From contig JABFWL010000410.1 of the NCBI GenBank assembly GCA_013362315.1, positions 1 through 37,726 of the forward strand: a stretch of DNA of 37,726 bases, read 5' to 3'. The notes beneath the pieces are model-generated. The model searched no databases and was not told the origin of the DNA. It saw only the letters and a list, made by a program, of their open reading frames with translations. Position 1 is the first letter of the stretch, and each line of letters begins with the position of its first letter. A program made the position numbers and the translations under genes. The stretch comes from Catenulispora sp. (GTDB lineage Bacteria > Actinomycetota > Actinomycetes > Streptomycetales > Catenulisporaceae). Shown one piece after another: positions 15,878 to 23,399 of this stretch.

Positions 15878-16360
15878 ATGACCGACCCGACGCCGCATCC
15901 CGCCGCGCCGCCGATACGGCGAGCGTGGCAGAGGGCTGTTTTGGTGTTCGCGGTGCTGGTCGGATTCTTCCTGATGCACGGAGTGTCGGCGGTCGGCAGC
16001 GCGGGCTGTCATGGCGGGATGTCTCCTAGCCTGTCGGCTCAGTCGTCCCACGTGATGGGTTCCGGGATGATCGCCCCCGTGATGGCTGCTGGGGTGGTGC
16101 AAAGCGATCCGGCATCGACGCCGGCGGTGACGGCTGAGGACAAGGCCGACGAATCCGTGGTGACCGGCGATTCGTGCATCCCGCTGCGACCGGACGGTCT
16201 GAGCGGGCTGTTGCTCGCACTCGGCCTGTGCGTTGCAGGGCTGGCATGGCGCCTGTCGGGCGTCGCGCGAGTGATCGCAGGCGTTCGACGCGGATCGGCC
16301 CACGGCCCACCCCGATCCGGGACAGATCTACTGTGCGCTATGGGCGTGTGCCGGACGTGA
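15878..16360 (+). CDS. small membrane protein with exported His/Met/Cys loop (DUF6153-like)
   Basis: 160 aa; ATG 15878 has a cgaggaccg ribosome site. TM1 is about residues 20-38 (RAVLVFAVLVGFFLMHG), then a roughly 75-residue outside loop rich in Met, His and Ser (GCHGGMSPS, SSHVMGSGM) with Cys near GDSCIPL, then TM2 about 110-128 (GLLLALGLCVAGLAW). The FLMHG end of TM1 recalls DUF6153 proteins. Probably copper-related, judged by Met/His content and neighbours. Family assignment is tentative. Confidence 0.65.
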   Translation: MTDPTPHPAAPPIRRAWQRAVLVFAVLVGFFLMHGVSAVGSAGCHGGMSPSLSAQSSHVMGSGMIAPVMAAGVVQSDPASTPAVTAEDKADESVVTGDSCIPLRPDGLSGLLLALGLCVAGLAWRLSGVARVIAGVRRGSAHGPPRSGTDLLCAMGVCRT

Positions 16361-16448
16361 CAGGACCGCGCCGCCGGGAAACCGGCGGTGCCGCCGCGTC
16401 CTGTTCACCGCGCGATCGCGCGCCATCAGAAAGTCGAAACCAACTTCC

Positions 16449-17390
16449 ATGCGTACCTTCACGCACCGTCGCCTCATCCTGCCCATCGTGTGCGCCGCCG
16501 GGTTGTCCCTGGTCGCGGCCTGTGGCAGCTCCAGCTCCAGTTCGCACGGCGGCTCCGGAATGCCGGGGATGACCATGCCCTCGTTCGCCGCCACGTCGCC
16601 ATCTGGCGCGACTGCTGGCGCCGGCACCTCGACCGCATCGTCGATGCCCGGTATGGACATGGGCTCCGAGCCGATGCCTACCGGCGACGGCCTGACCGCC
16701 GGCAGCCAGGGCTTCACCTTCGCACCCACGGCCTCGACGCTGGGCTCCGGCGGCTTCTCCTTCCGGATCCTGGGCGCCGACGGCAAGCCGGTGACCGCCT
16801 TCGAGCCGGACCAGACCAAGCTCATGCACTTCTATCTGGTCCGCTCGGACCTGACCGGCTTCCAGCACGTCCATCCGACCATGGCCGCCGACGGGACATG
16901 GACCGCGCCGCTGACCGCCGCGGAACCAGGCGCCTACCGGGTCTTCGCCTCATTCATCACCAAGGGCGCAGACAGCAAGCCGGTGGCGCTGGTGCTGTCC
17001 AGCCCGGTCACCGCACCCGGCACCGCGAGCTCGAGCCCGCTGCCGGCACCGGCACCGTCCACCACGGTCGACGGCTACACCGTCACCGTCGATGCCAGCC
17101 AGATGATGGCGGGCATGGCGATGCCGCTGAAGGTCTCGATCAGCAAGGGCGGCACACCGGTCACCGACCTGCAGCCCTACCTGGACACCTACGCCCACCT
17201 GTCCGCCTTCCACGCCGGGGATCTGGCCTTCGCCCACCTGCACCCCGAAGGCGCGGCCGCGACCGGGACCGGCGGGCCGGACCTGACGTTCCAGGCGAGC
17301 CTGCCCAAGCCCGGCGACTGGCGACTGTTCGTGCAGTTCCAGACTGGCGGCGTGCTGCACACCGCGGCGATCACGGTGCACGTGGGCTGA
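16449..17390 (+). CDS. Met/His-rich copper-binding-type lipoprotein
   Basis: 313 aa. Signal peptide with lipobox LVAAC (C25). A Ser/Gly linker follows with metal-binding-like repeats SGMPGMTMP and SSMPGMDMG. Then two beta-rich modules of roughly 100 residues each (about 85-190 and 205-313); both contain HxH-type segments (QHVHPTM; FAHLHPEG with FHAGDLAF before it) and end in strands such as RLFVQFQTGGVLHTAAITVH. This looks like a periplasmic-side or cell-surface metal binding protein, most likely copper. No strong ribosome site. Transcribed with the preceding genes toward csoR, but a hairpin separates it from the csoR promoter. Confidence 0.8.
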   Translation: MRTFTHRRLILPIVCAAGLSLVAACGSSSSSSHGGSGMPGMTMPSFAATSPSGATAGAGTSTASSMPGMDMGSEPMPTGDGLTAGSQGFTFAPTASTLGSGGFSFRILGADGKPVTAFEPDQTKLMHFYLVRSDLTGFQHVHPTMAADGTWTAPLTAAEPGAYRVFASFITKGADSKPVALVLSSPVTAPGTASSSPLPAPAPSTTVDGYTVTVDASQMMAGMAMPLKVSISKGGTPVTDLQPYLDTYAHLSAFHAGDLAFAHLHPEGAAATGTGGPDLTFQASLPKPGDWRLFVQFQTGGVLHTAAITVHVG

Positions 17391-17405
17391 CCAGCGCGGC
17401 GATCT

Positions 17406-17443
17406 GCGGTGCCACCCGCTCCGCGGTGGCACCGCGGAGCGGG
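17406..17443 (+). terminator. terminator with two alternative hairpins
   Basis: Hairpin 1: GCGGTGCCACC (17406-17416) with GGTGGCACCGC (17425-17435). Hairpin 2: CCCGCTCCGCGG (17415-17426) with CCGCGGAGCGGG (17432-17443), loop TGGCA. They share bases and exclude each other. Located 15 bases after the lipoprotein stop. Confidence 0.7.
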
Positions 17444-17492
17444 CCCGTGATCGGCATCACTTCCAGTACAGGCCAGGGCCATACCTTCTTAC

Positions 17493-17509
17493 ATACGGTA
17501 GGGGGGTAT
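17493..17509. promoter_or_regulatory. CsoR operator before csoR
   Basis: ATACGGTAGGGGGGTAT, the same 17-bp design as at 12131-12147 on the other strand. It lies 48 bp before the csoR start and fits autoregulation. Confidence 0.75.
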
Positions 17510-17556
17510 GGTTATATCCCCGAAGCACGGTCCCGCCGATCAAGGAGGAGGCAGAC

Positions 17557-17844
17557 ATGGACGGACACGGCTACACCGCCCGCAAGGACGACTACCTTAA
17601 GCGGCTTCGTCGGATCGAGGGCCAGGTCCGCGGCCTGCAGAAAATGGTCGACGAGGACAAGTACTGCATCGATGTCCTGACGCAGATTTCCGCGGTCAAC
17701 AGCGCCCTTCAGTCGGTCGCGATCGGGCTGCTGGAGGAGCACATCGCCCACTGCGTCGCCGGAGCGGTCGCCGAAGGCGGCGACACCGCGACGGCGAAGG
17801 TCAAGGAAGCCACCGACGCTATCGCGCGGCTGGTCCGCTCCTGA
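17557..17844 (+). CDS. csoR: CsoR-family copper-sensing repressor
   Basis: 95 aa, all-helical DUF156 fold. Cu(I) ligands of true CsoR proteins are all in place: C37 in DKYCIDVLTQ, H62 and C66 in LEEHIAHCV. The DNA-binding helix has YLKRLRRIEGQVRGLQKMV. Copper binding in this family releases the repressor from its operator. ATG 17557 has a strong ggaggaggcagac ribosome site. It is the first gene of csoR - copZ-like - CopA-tail - DUF305. Its operator copies are upstream of itself and of the permease at 12078. Confidence 0.95.
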   Translation: MDGHGYTARKDDYLKRLRRIEGQVRGLQKMVDEDKYCIDVLTQISAVNSALQSVAIGLLEEHIAHCVAGAVAEGGDTATAKVKEATDAIARLVRS

Positions 17845-17893
17845 CCTTCCGCACCGCCGATACGAACCGCTTGAACCACCTACGGAGGAAACG

Positions 17894-18220
17894 ATGACCG
17901 AGCTCACGCTCGTACCGGCCGAGGAAGCCGCCGGCGGCTGCGCCTGCTGCGCGGCGCCGACCGATGACACCACCGCCTCGAAGGAGAACCCTGTGACCGG
18001 CTCGACCACCGACCACACCGTCACCGTCTACACCGTGTCCGGCATGACCTGCGGACACTGCGTGAAGTCGGTGACCGAGGAAGTCAGCGCCATAGCCGGG
18101 GTCAGCGCGGTCGAGGTGGAGCTGGCCACCGGCCAGGTCACCGTCACCAGCTCCGCGCGGCTGGCCGAAGCGGATGTGAAGGCGGCCGTCGACGAGGCGG
18201 GCTACCAGCTCGTCGCCTGA
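17894..18220 (+). CDS. CopZ-like copper chaperone with Cys-rich N-terminal extension
   Basis: 108 aa; ATG 17894 has acggaggaaacg upstream. Residues 42-108 are a heavy-metal-associated domain with Cu(I) motif GMTCGHCVKSV (C53, C56). The first 33 residues are an extension with C16, C18 and C19 (GGCACCAAP). A second ribosome site aaggag sits inside the gene, six bases before an in-frame GTG at 17993 that would give the bare 75-residue chaperone. CopZ proteins carry Cu(I) to CopA-type ATPases and to CsoR; no complete CopA is in the window. Confidence 0.9.
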   Translation: MTELTLVPAEEAAGGCACCAAPTDDTTASKENPVTGSTTDHTVTVYTVSGMTCGHCVKSVTEEVSAIAGVSAVEVELATGQVTVTSSARLAEADVKAAVDEAGYQLVA

Positions 18221-18231
18221 TCCAGGGCGCC

Positions 18232-18267
18232 GGCGGCAGACGCGGGCTCCGAACCGCGCCTGCCGCC
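18232..18267 (+). terminator. hairpin between copZ-like gene and CopA-tail gene
   Basis: GGCGGCAG-A-CGCGG (18232-18245) pairs with CCGCG-C-CTGCCGCC (18254-18267). A partial terminator or attenuator that would lower expression of the next two genes. Confidence 0.6.
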
Positions 18268-18303
18268 GCTGGTCTGCCCACCCGTCGTTGAAGGAGCAGC
18301 CCG

Positions 18304-18546
18304 ATGTCCACGCCGTCGGCCTTGACGACCGTCGCCGCAGATCCGCTGGACACCTCGCGGATCGAGCTGGTGATCGGCGGGATGACGCTGTTCTGGGCCT
18401 TCGCCTACAACATCGCCGCGCTGCCGCTGGCCGCCGCCGGTCTTCTCAACCCGCTGATCGCCGGGGCCGCGATGGCGCTGTCGTCGGTGTTCGTCGTCTC
18501 CAACAGCCTGCGGCTGCGCCGGTTCCAGACCGGTCTCACCGACTGA
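18304..18546 (+). CDS. free-standing C-terminal membrane piece of a CopA-type ATPase
   Basis: 80 aa with two membrane helices. [20 protein letters not shown] and the following [20 protein letters not shown] match the last two transmembrane helices of Cu+-exporting P1B-ATPases, including the Tyr-Asn of TM7 and the Met-Ser-Ser of TM8 that contribute Cu sites. There is no ATPase part upstream: the first 25 residues are unrelated and ATG 18304 has its own ribosome site (gaaggagcagcccg). So it is either a decayed copA remnant with a new start or a selected small membrane protein, for example a Cu-binding partner. The intact frame and good start favour expression. Confidence 0.75.
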   Translation: MSTPSALTTVAADPLDTSRIELVIGGMTLFWAFAYNIAALPLAAAGLLNPLIAGAAMALSSVFVVSNSLRLRRFQTGLTD

Positions 18547-18605
18547 CCGGCAGCGTCTCCGTTCTCCAAGAGCCACACATCCCGATGGGTTAGGAAGGGC
18601 ACCGA

Positions 18606-19181
18606 ATGTTGAAGTTCGCGAGTCTGGCCGGTTCGTTCGCGGCCGTGGTTCTCCTGGCGGCGTGCGGGACATCAACGGGGAAGGCGGCACCGAAGGCGGA
18701 GCCCTACAACCAGGCGGACGCCGACTACCTGGGTCCGATGAACCAGCTCCACGGCCAGCTCACGTCCTACTCCCTGCAGGCCGCCGCTCGCGCCGCCTCC
18801 CCGGAGGTCAAAGCTCTGGCCGCGACGCTGTCTGCGCACGGAGGCGGGATGTTCGACCAGAACGTGGTCTGGATGAAGGCTGCCGGAGACCAACCGGGCT
18901 TGACCATGAAGGAGGACCACGGCGACTCCAACGGCGCCATCCCCGGGTTCATCGGCAGCCAGGACGATACGAAACTCGGCCAGGCCAAAGGCGCCGCTTA
19001 CGACCGGACGTTCGTCACCTTGATGATCGCGAACATTCAGGGCGACATCACCATGAGCCGCTCCGAAGTCGCGGCCGGCCGCAACGACGCCGTCAAGGCA
19101 TTCGCCCAAGCCGAGTTGCAGCAACACACCGCCGACGTCCAGCGCATGCAGACGCTGTTGGCACAACTGCCGACACGTTGA
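18606..19181 (+). CDS. DUF305-like lipoprotein
   Basis: 191 aa; ATG 18606 follows aggaagggcaccga. Lipobox LLAAC with C20. The C-terminal helical part FVTLMIANIQGDITMSRSEV followed by VKAFAQAELQQHTADVQRMQ follows the DUF305 four-helix pattern. In typical members the motif is M-I-x-H-H; here the His pair is replaced by Asn-Ile, so a usual metal site is missing. DUF305 genes are often found with copper resistance. Last gene of the csoR operon, ended by a strong hairpin. Confidence 0.85.
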   Translation: MLKFASLAGSFAAVVLLAACGTSTGKAAPKAEPYNQADADYLGPMNQLHGQLTSYSLQAAARAASPEVKALAATLSAHGGGMFDQNVVWMKAAGDQPGLTMKEDHGDSNGAIPGFIGSQDDTKLGQAKGAAYDRTFVTLMIANIQGDITMSRSEVAAGRNDAVKAFAQAELQQHTADVQRMQTLLAQLPTR

Positions 19182-19215
19182 TCGTCGTAGTCTGCCGCCG
19201 GCAGGCTACGACGAT
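19181..19215 (+). terminator. strong terminator of the csoR operon
   Basis: Arms ATCGTCGTAGTCTGCC (19181-19196) and GGCAGGCTACGACGAT (19200-19215) pair over 16 positions with one mismatch and a 3-base loop. The stem begins in the last base of the stop codon. Confidence 0.85.
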
Positions 19216-19388
19216 GTTTGCCGTATCCGAGCAGTCCTGTCGACCATGTCACCGCAGGACTGCCCTCCCGGAAACCGCGGTCCCGCTCGGGCCCGAGGCC
19301 ACGGGTCTGCCGGCCGACGCCGGCCAGCTCGTCCAGCAGGTGAAGACCGGTGGCAGCAGCCTGCTTCGACCGGTATCGGCGGGCTGGC

Positions 19389-20015
19389 TCAGCCCACCGG
19401 GCTGCCGGTGCCCGAGCAGGCCGCGCCCGGTTCGGGAGTCTGCGGGCCGTTGACGTACTTGCTGATGAACTTGGCGATGCGGGAATCGGAGGCCGAGCCG
19501 ACGTTGAGCTGCTTGCCCCACGCGTTGAGCGTTATCAGCCCCGGCTGCCCTGGGTAGGGGCTCAGCATCAGGTGGTCCTTGCCCTTCACATCCGCGGTGA
19601 GGGCGGCGATGTCCGTGGCGGGGATACCGGGCTGGTAGGTGATCCACACCGCGCCGTGCTCCAGGGAGTGCACGGCGTTCTCATTGGTGACCGCAGAGGT
19701 GTAGACGCCGCAGGTCTGCGGGGTGGCGTTGTGGTCGCCGCCGACCGGCGGCGTCTGCGGGTAGACCACGGAGCCGGTGACGTGTTTGGGCTGTGCCGCT
19801 ACGGAAATGGACTGCACACCGGAAATCGTGTCGCTCTTCTGGCTGGCCAGCATGACCGCGGTCAGGCTGCCGATGCCGCCGACGAGCAGCACCGCCAGTG
19901 TGCCGCGGAAGATCACCTTGCCGCGGCGTGTCTTGCGCTCCGCCTCGGCCCGCGCAGCGGCCACCCGCTCTCGCGCCGCGGCACCCGCGGCTCTCGTGTT
20001 CTTCCCGGTGGCCAT
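19389..20015 (-). CDS. DUF3105 domain membrane-anchored protein
   Basis: 208 aa from ATG 20015 with ribosome site caagggagcaggc; the upstream open frame is not used. A charged cytosolic N-terminus (1-40) leads to one membrane helix (GTLAVLLVGGIGSLTAVML). The DUF3105 domain follows: HVTGSVVYPQTPPVGGDHN and the invariant AVHSLEHGAVWITYQPG, then a helix-rich end with a Cys near the C-terminus. Function of the family is not established. Divergent from blaI at 20181, sharing a dyad at 20074-20092. Confidence 0.9.
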   Translation of the reverse strand: MATGKNTRAAGAAARERVAAARAEAERKTRRGKVIFRGTLAVLLVGGIGSLTAVMLASQKSDTISGVQSISVAAQPKHVTGSVVYPQTPPVGGDHNATPQTCGVYTSAVTNENAVHSLEHGAVWITYQPGIPATDIAALTADVKGKDHLMLSPYPGQPGLITLNAWGKQLNVGSASDSRIAKFISKYVNGPQTPEPGAACSGTGSPVG

Positions 20016-20073
20016 GCCTGCTCCCTTGCGGCCGTTGGGCCGGACCCCGGCCCGCCCGAATCGACATCCTAAA

Positions 20074-20092
20074 CGTCTAAGAAGATTAGACG
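20074..20092. promoter_or_regulatory. perfect dyad CGTCTAA-N5-TTAGACG between DUF3105 gene and blaI
   Basis: 7-bp arms at 20074-20080 and 20086-20092, in the divergent promoter region. A likely operator of the BlaI-type repressor encoded at 20181; the sequence differs from the TACA-N4-TGTA sites near 33 kb. Confidence 0.65.
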
Positions 20093-20180
20093 ATAGTGTC
20101 GGCGCTGACCACTGGCACGCGGAGCCGAGCAGTAGGGTGCTGGTAGTCCCAAGCCGGTTAGGACAATCGAGGGCGGTGTG

Positions 20181-20567
20181 ATGACCAGCGGCGAGACGGT
20201 GCGTGGCTTCGGCGAGCTGGAGTCGGCGATCATGGAATTCGTCTGGTCCACCGACGGCCCGGTGCTGGTGCGGGACGTCCGCGATGCGATCAACGCCGAG
20301 CGGCCGATCGCTCGCACCTCGGTGCATACGGTGATGGAGATCCTGCACCGCAAGGGTTGGCTGACCCGGGCCCGCGACGGTCGGGCGTACCGCTACACCG
20401 CCGTGCGCTCCCGCGAGGACTACGCCGCCTCCCTGATCGACCAGGTCTTCTCCTCCGGCGCGGATCGCACCGCCACGTTGGTCAAGCTGGTCGAGCAGAT
20501 GGATCCGGCCGAGGCTGATGAGCTGCGCACCGCGCTGGCCGCCGCAAAGACAGCGCGGACGCCGTGA
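20181..20567 (+). CDS. BlaI/MecI/CopY-family repressor (first of three)
   Basis: 128 aa. ATG 20181 has gaggg seven bases upstream; a GTG one codon earlier is possible. Winged helix about residues 10-75 with ARTSVHTVMEILHRKGWLTR as recognition helix and RAYRYTAV wing; C-terminal dimerisation helices contain DRTATLVKLVEQMDPAEADE. BlaI-type repressors are inactivated by cleavage when the partner membrane peptidase is triggered. Partner: the M56 gene at 20614, 46 bp downstream. Confidence 0.9.
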   Translation: MTSGETVRGFGELESAIMEFVWSTDGPVLVRDVRDAINAERPIARTSVHTVMEILHRKGWLTRARDGRAYRYTAVRSREDYAASLIDQVFSSGADRTATLVKLVEQMDPAEADELRTALAAAKTARTP

Positions 20568-20613
20568 GCGCCGCCGGTCAGCTCATCGGCGTCGGTACCC
20601 CGGGCGAGGCGAT

Positions 20614-21579
20614 ATGAAGATCGCGCTGATCCTCGCCGGCTACGGGCTCGTCCTGGCCGTCGCCGGCCCCCGCCTGCTGGCCTGCGCTTCGTGGACGGCT
20701 CGCGCGCCGCGCCTGGCGATCGCCTGCTGGCAGGCGCTGTGCCTGGCGGTGGTCGCCTCGGCGATGCTGGCCGGCCTGGCCCTGGCCGTACCCACGATGC
20801 GGATCAGCGGGGATCTGGCCATGCTGCTTCGCGCGTGCGTGATGGCGCTGCGCGCGCAGTACGCCACCCCAGGCGGCGCCGCGGTCAGCATCGCCGGCGC
20901 AGTCCTGGCACTGGCCGTGTTCGCCCGAGTGACCTGGTGCCTGGGCTCGCACCTGACATCGGCGCGGCGGGAGCGGACCCGCCACCGGCGCGCCGTGGCA
21001 CTGGTCGGTGCGCTGGATCGGGAGACCGGCGTGTCCGTCGTGCCCGATGACCGCCCGGCCGCGTACTGCCTGCCTGGGCGGGGCCATCGCATCGTGCTGA
21101 CCTCGGCGGCGCTGGCCGCCCTGGGCCCGGCCGAGTTGGCCGCGGTGATCGCCCACGAGCGCGCCCATGTGCGCGGCCGGCACCACCTGGCCCTGGCGTT
21201 CACCGCCGCGCTCGCCGCGGCGTTTCCCCGAATCGGGCTGTTCTCCATGGCCGCCTCGCAGACCGCCCGCCTGGTCGAGCTGGCGGCCGACGACGCCGCG
21301 TGCGCCACCAGCGACGAGCTCACCTTGGCCGAAGCGCTGCTGTCGATGGCCGGGCCCGGCGCACCGGCGATGGCACTGGCCGCCGGAGGCGACGTCGCCG
21401 ACCGCATCCGCCGGTTGATCGCCGGACGGCGCCCGCTGCCGCGCTGGGCGGCCCGCCTCGGTCTGGCCGCCGCCGTGGCACTGCTGATGGTGCCGTTCGT
21501 GATCGCTGCCGAGCCCGCGGTGGCCGCGACCGGCATGGACTACTGCCCGCTGACCACGCCGACGAACGTGATGCGCTGA
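20614..21579 (+). CDS. M56 (BlaR1/MecR1-like) membrane metallopeptidase
   Basis: 321 aa from ATG 20614 (gggcgaggcgat upstream). Zinc motif HERAH (H181, E182, H185) in AAVIAHERAHVRGRHHLALA; a downstream acidic ligand is likely in LVELAADDAACA. Membrane helices at the N-terminus (about 1-60 and 95-120), near the active site and at the C-terminus (about 285-305). No penicillin-binding sensor domain, as in other short actinobacterial M56 proteins. The autolytic site or the signal is unknown. Probably cleaves, directly or not, the neighbouring BlaI-type repressor. Confidence 0.9.
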   Translation: MKIALILAGYGLVLAVAGPRLLACASWTARAPRLAIACWQALCLAVVASAMLAGLALAVPTMRISGDLAMLLRACVMALRAQYATPGGAAVSIAGAVLALAVFARVTWCLGSHLTSARRERTRHRRAVALVGALDRETGVSVVPDDRPAAYCLPGRGHRIVLTSAALAALGPAELAAVIAHERAHVRGRHHLALAFTAALAAAFPRIGLFSMAASQTARLVELAADDAACATSDELTLAEALLSMAGPGAPAMALAAGGDVADRIRRLIAGRRPLPRWAARLGLAAAVALLMVPFVIAAEPAVAATGMDYCPLTTPTNVMR

Positions 21580-21902
21580 CCTGCCCGAGGCCCACCGCGT
21601 GTGTCCGCGACGTCCTTCACGGCATCAACGCCTTGTGCCCGGCCGGGGCCGTCGCGGCCGGCGATGCCAGGAGCCGACTGGAACTAGACGCCGCCGTGGT
21701 GGCCTTTGCCGCCCGTTACCCCGAGGTGAGCTTCCCGATCGACGACGAGACCGGGCGGAGCCTGACTTTGTTGATAGTCACCCGGCAGGGCCTTCGCACC
21801 TGCCTGCCGGACGCCGCGGCCTGCGTCGATGCCGCGCTGCCGGAGCAGTTCCGCAACCGGCCCTCTCGACGACCCGCTGACCGACAATCGGGCGTCCCAT
21901 GA
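21579..21902 (+). pseudogene. coding-like stretch without a start codon
   Basis: The frame ending at TGA 21900-21902 reads VRDVLHGINALCPAG, RLELDAAVVAFAARYPEVSF and LIVTRQGLRTCLPDAAACVD, with good codon use, after the M56 stop. No ATG or GTG with a ribosome site is found in frame, and further upstream the frame overlaps the M56 gene as non-coding shadow. It may be the 3' part of a broken gene, or a gene starting at the CTG at 21576. Family not recognised. Confidence 0.35.
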
Positions 21903-21974
21903 GCGTGGAACCATTTCTGCGCCGGCAACGTCGAACCTGCATATCGCCCGGTTCGGCTCGCCGAGGAGAAATCC

Positions 21975-22481
21975 ATGCCCCGAAGGACCACGCTGACGGT
22001 GTCCGTTTGTGTCCTCGCCATTGCGGCCACCGGGTGCGCCTCGCGCGCCACTGGTTCGGCGAGCCCAGCGGCACAGCCGCGCGCGTCGTCCGTTCCTTCG
22101 GCGTCCGGGACGGCCTCGACGTCGCCGGCCGGCGACCACGCCTGCCCGTGCCCCATGGCCACGACGCCCGACTCCCATGGGGAGGTCCACGCTGTGGAGA
22201 TCGACTACGTCGACACCATCCGGTTCGACGGCCGCGACTACATCGCCACGTCGACCGTCGTACCTTCGGCGACGGCCGGTCGTGCGGTAGGCCACGTCTT
22301 GTGCAGCATCAACAGCCACCCGCATGTGGATCCCTCCTACCGTTTGCAGGACGGCGACGCCACCTATGTCGCGGCCGGCAGCGACATCGTGGCCGTCAGC
22401 GGCTACGACGTCGCCAAGGCCGTCGCGGCTCTTCATGATGACGGAGTTCTGTACCTCTATCAGGTGTCGGCGACTCGGTGA
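21975..22481 (+). CDS. lipoprotein of unknown function, 168 aa
   Basis: ATG 21975 has a strong gaggagaaatcc ribosome site. Lipobox AATGC with C21, then a Ser/Ala/Pro linker to about residue 52. The mature domain begins at HACPCPM and is beta-rich (VHAVEIDYVDTIRFDGRDYI, ending in LHDDGVLYLYQV). Conserved-looking Cys and His (CSINSHPHVD) may matter. Family not recognised. Convergent with the M56 gene at 22497, with only 15 bases between the two stops. Confidence 0.75.
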   Translation: MPRRTTLTVSVCVLAIAATGCASRATGSASPAAQPRASSVPSASGTASTSPAGDHACPCPMATTPDSHGEVHAVEIDYVDTIRFDGRDYIATSTVVPSATAGRAVGHVLCSINSHPHVDPSYRLQDGDATYVAAGSDIVAVSGYDVAKAVAALHDDGVLYLYQVSATR

Positions 22482-22496
22482 CGTTTGCGGAACCGG

Positions 22497-23399
22497 TCAC
22501 CGTGGGCCGCATGCGAAGAGGATGGGAAGGAGCGGCGCCGCGAGGATGAGCAGCCCGGCACCGGCCATCGTCACCGGGTGCGGATTCTGCGGTGGGTGCA
22601 GCATCCGTTCGGCTCGGCGCACGACAGCCGTCTTGCCCGCCGCCAGTCCGGCGCCCGGAACCCGCCCGGCGGCGATCTTGCACATCGCCGAGGCCAGATC
22701 GCGCGGGTCGCGCCCGCGCCGGGCGCGGTCGTCGGCGGCCATCTCCAGCAGCACGGTCGCGTGCTCGTAGGCCGCGCGGGCCAGCGGAAGGCCGGGGAAC
22801 GCCACGCGGAACGCCCGAAGCATCGCGGCGACGAGGTGGTGCCGTCCTCGGATATGCGCACGCTCATGCGCGAGAACGGCCTGCAGCTCGGCCGCCGTCA
22901 GCTCGACGACCGCGCCGCGGGTCACGACGACGCGGTGCGCCCGGCCAGGCAGACAGTAGGCCGCCGGCGTGGCGTGGTCGACCACTACGGCATCGAGATC
23001 CGGAGCCGGGCGAGCCACCAGATCGAGGAGGCCGGCGTGGCTGTGCCGACGGAATCGGGCCAGACCAAGGGCCACCGCACCACAGACCAGCGGCCAGCCC
23101 GAAACAACCAGCGGCGCGAGCGCCTGGGCCGTGTCACTGCCCGGTCCGCTGTACAGCACCGCATCAGCATCAGTACACGAATGCAGCAGGCGCAGAGCGC
23201 CATCGTGCAATGGCTCGCGCGGGGCCGCCAAATGGTGAAGCAGCAGAGCGAACGTCACGGTGAAGGACAGGAGCAGACCAGACCACAGCCCGATCGCGAG
23301 CCCGGGAGCCTGATACGTCCAACGGGCTCGCCGCAGCGACCACGGCACCGCCAGACCGACGATGCCCGCATAGGCCGCGAGCACCGTCGCCTCGTTCAC
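22497..23399 (-). CDS. M56 membrane metallopeptidase (second copy)
   Basis: 300 aa. Zinc motif HERAH with H178 in AVLAHERAHIRGRHHLVA; membrane helices near residues 3-20, 35-60, 95-112 and a C-terminal one (MAGAGLLILAAPLLPILFA). No extracellular sensor domain. The ATG overlaps the stop of the blaI-type gene before it (ATGA, 23396-23399), so synthesis is coupled. The linked lipoprotein gene at 21975 is convergent and not in its operon. Confidence 0.9.
   Translation of the reverse strand: MNEATVLAAYAGIVGLAVPWSLRRARWTYQAPGLAIGLWSGLLLSFTVTFALLLHHLAAPREPLHDGALRLLHSCTDADAVLYSGPGSDTAQALAPLVVSGWPLVCGAVALGLARFRRHSHAGLLDLVARPAPDLDAVVVDHATPAAYCLPGRAHRVVVTRGAVVELTAAELQAVLAHERAHIRGRHHLVAAMLRAFRVAFPGLPLARAAYEHATVLLEMAADDRARRGRDPRDLASAMCKIAAGRVPGAGLAAGKTAVVRRAERMLHPPQNPHPVTMAGAGLLILAAPLLPILFACGPR

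Noticed and set aside
19240-19388. Open frames between the DUF305 terminator and the DUF3105 stop
   Set aside because: No start signal and no recognisable protein; probably spacer or old debris.
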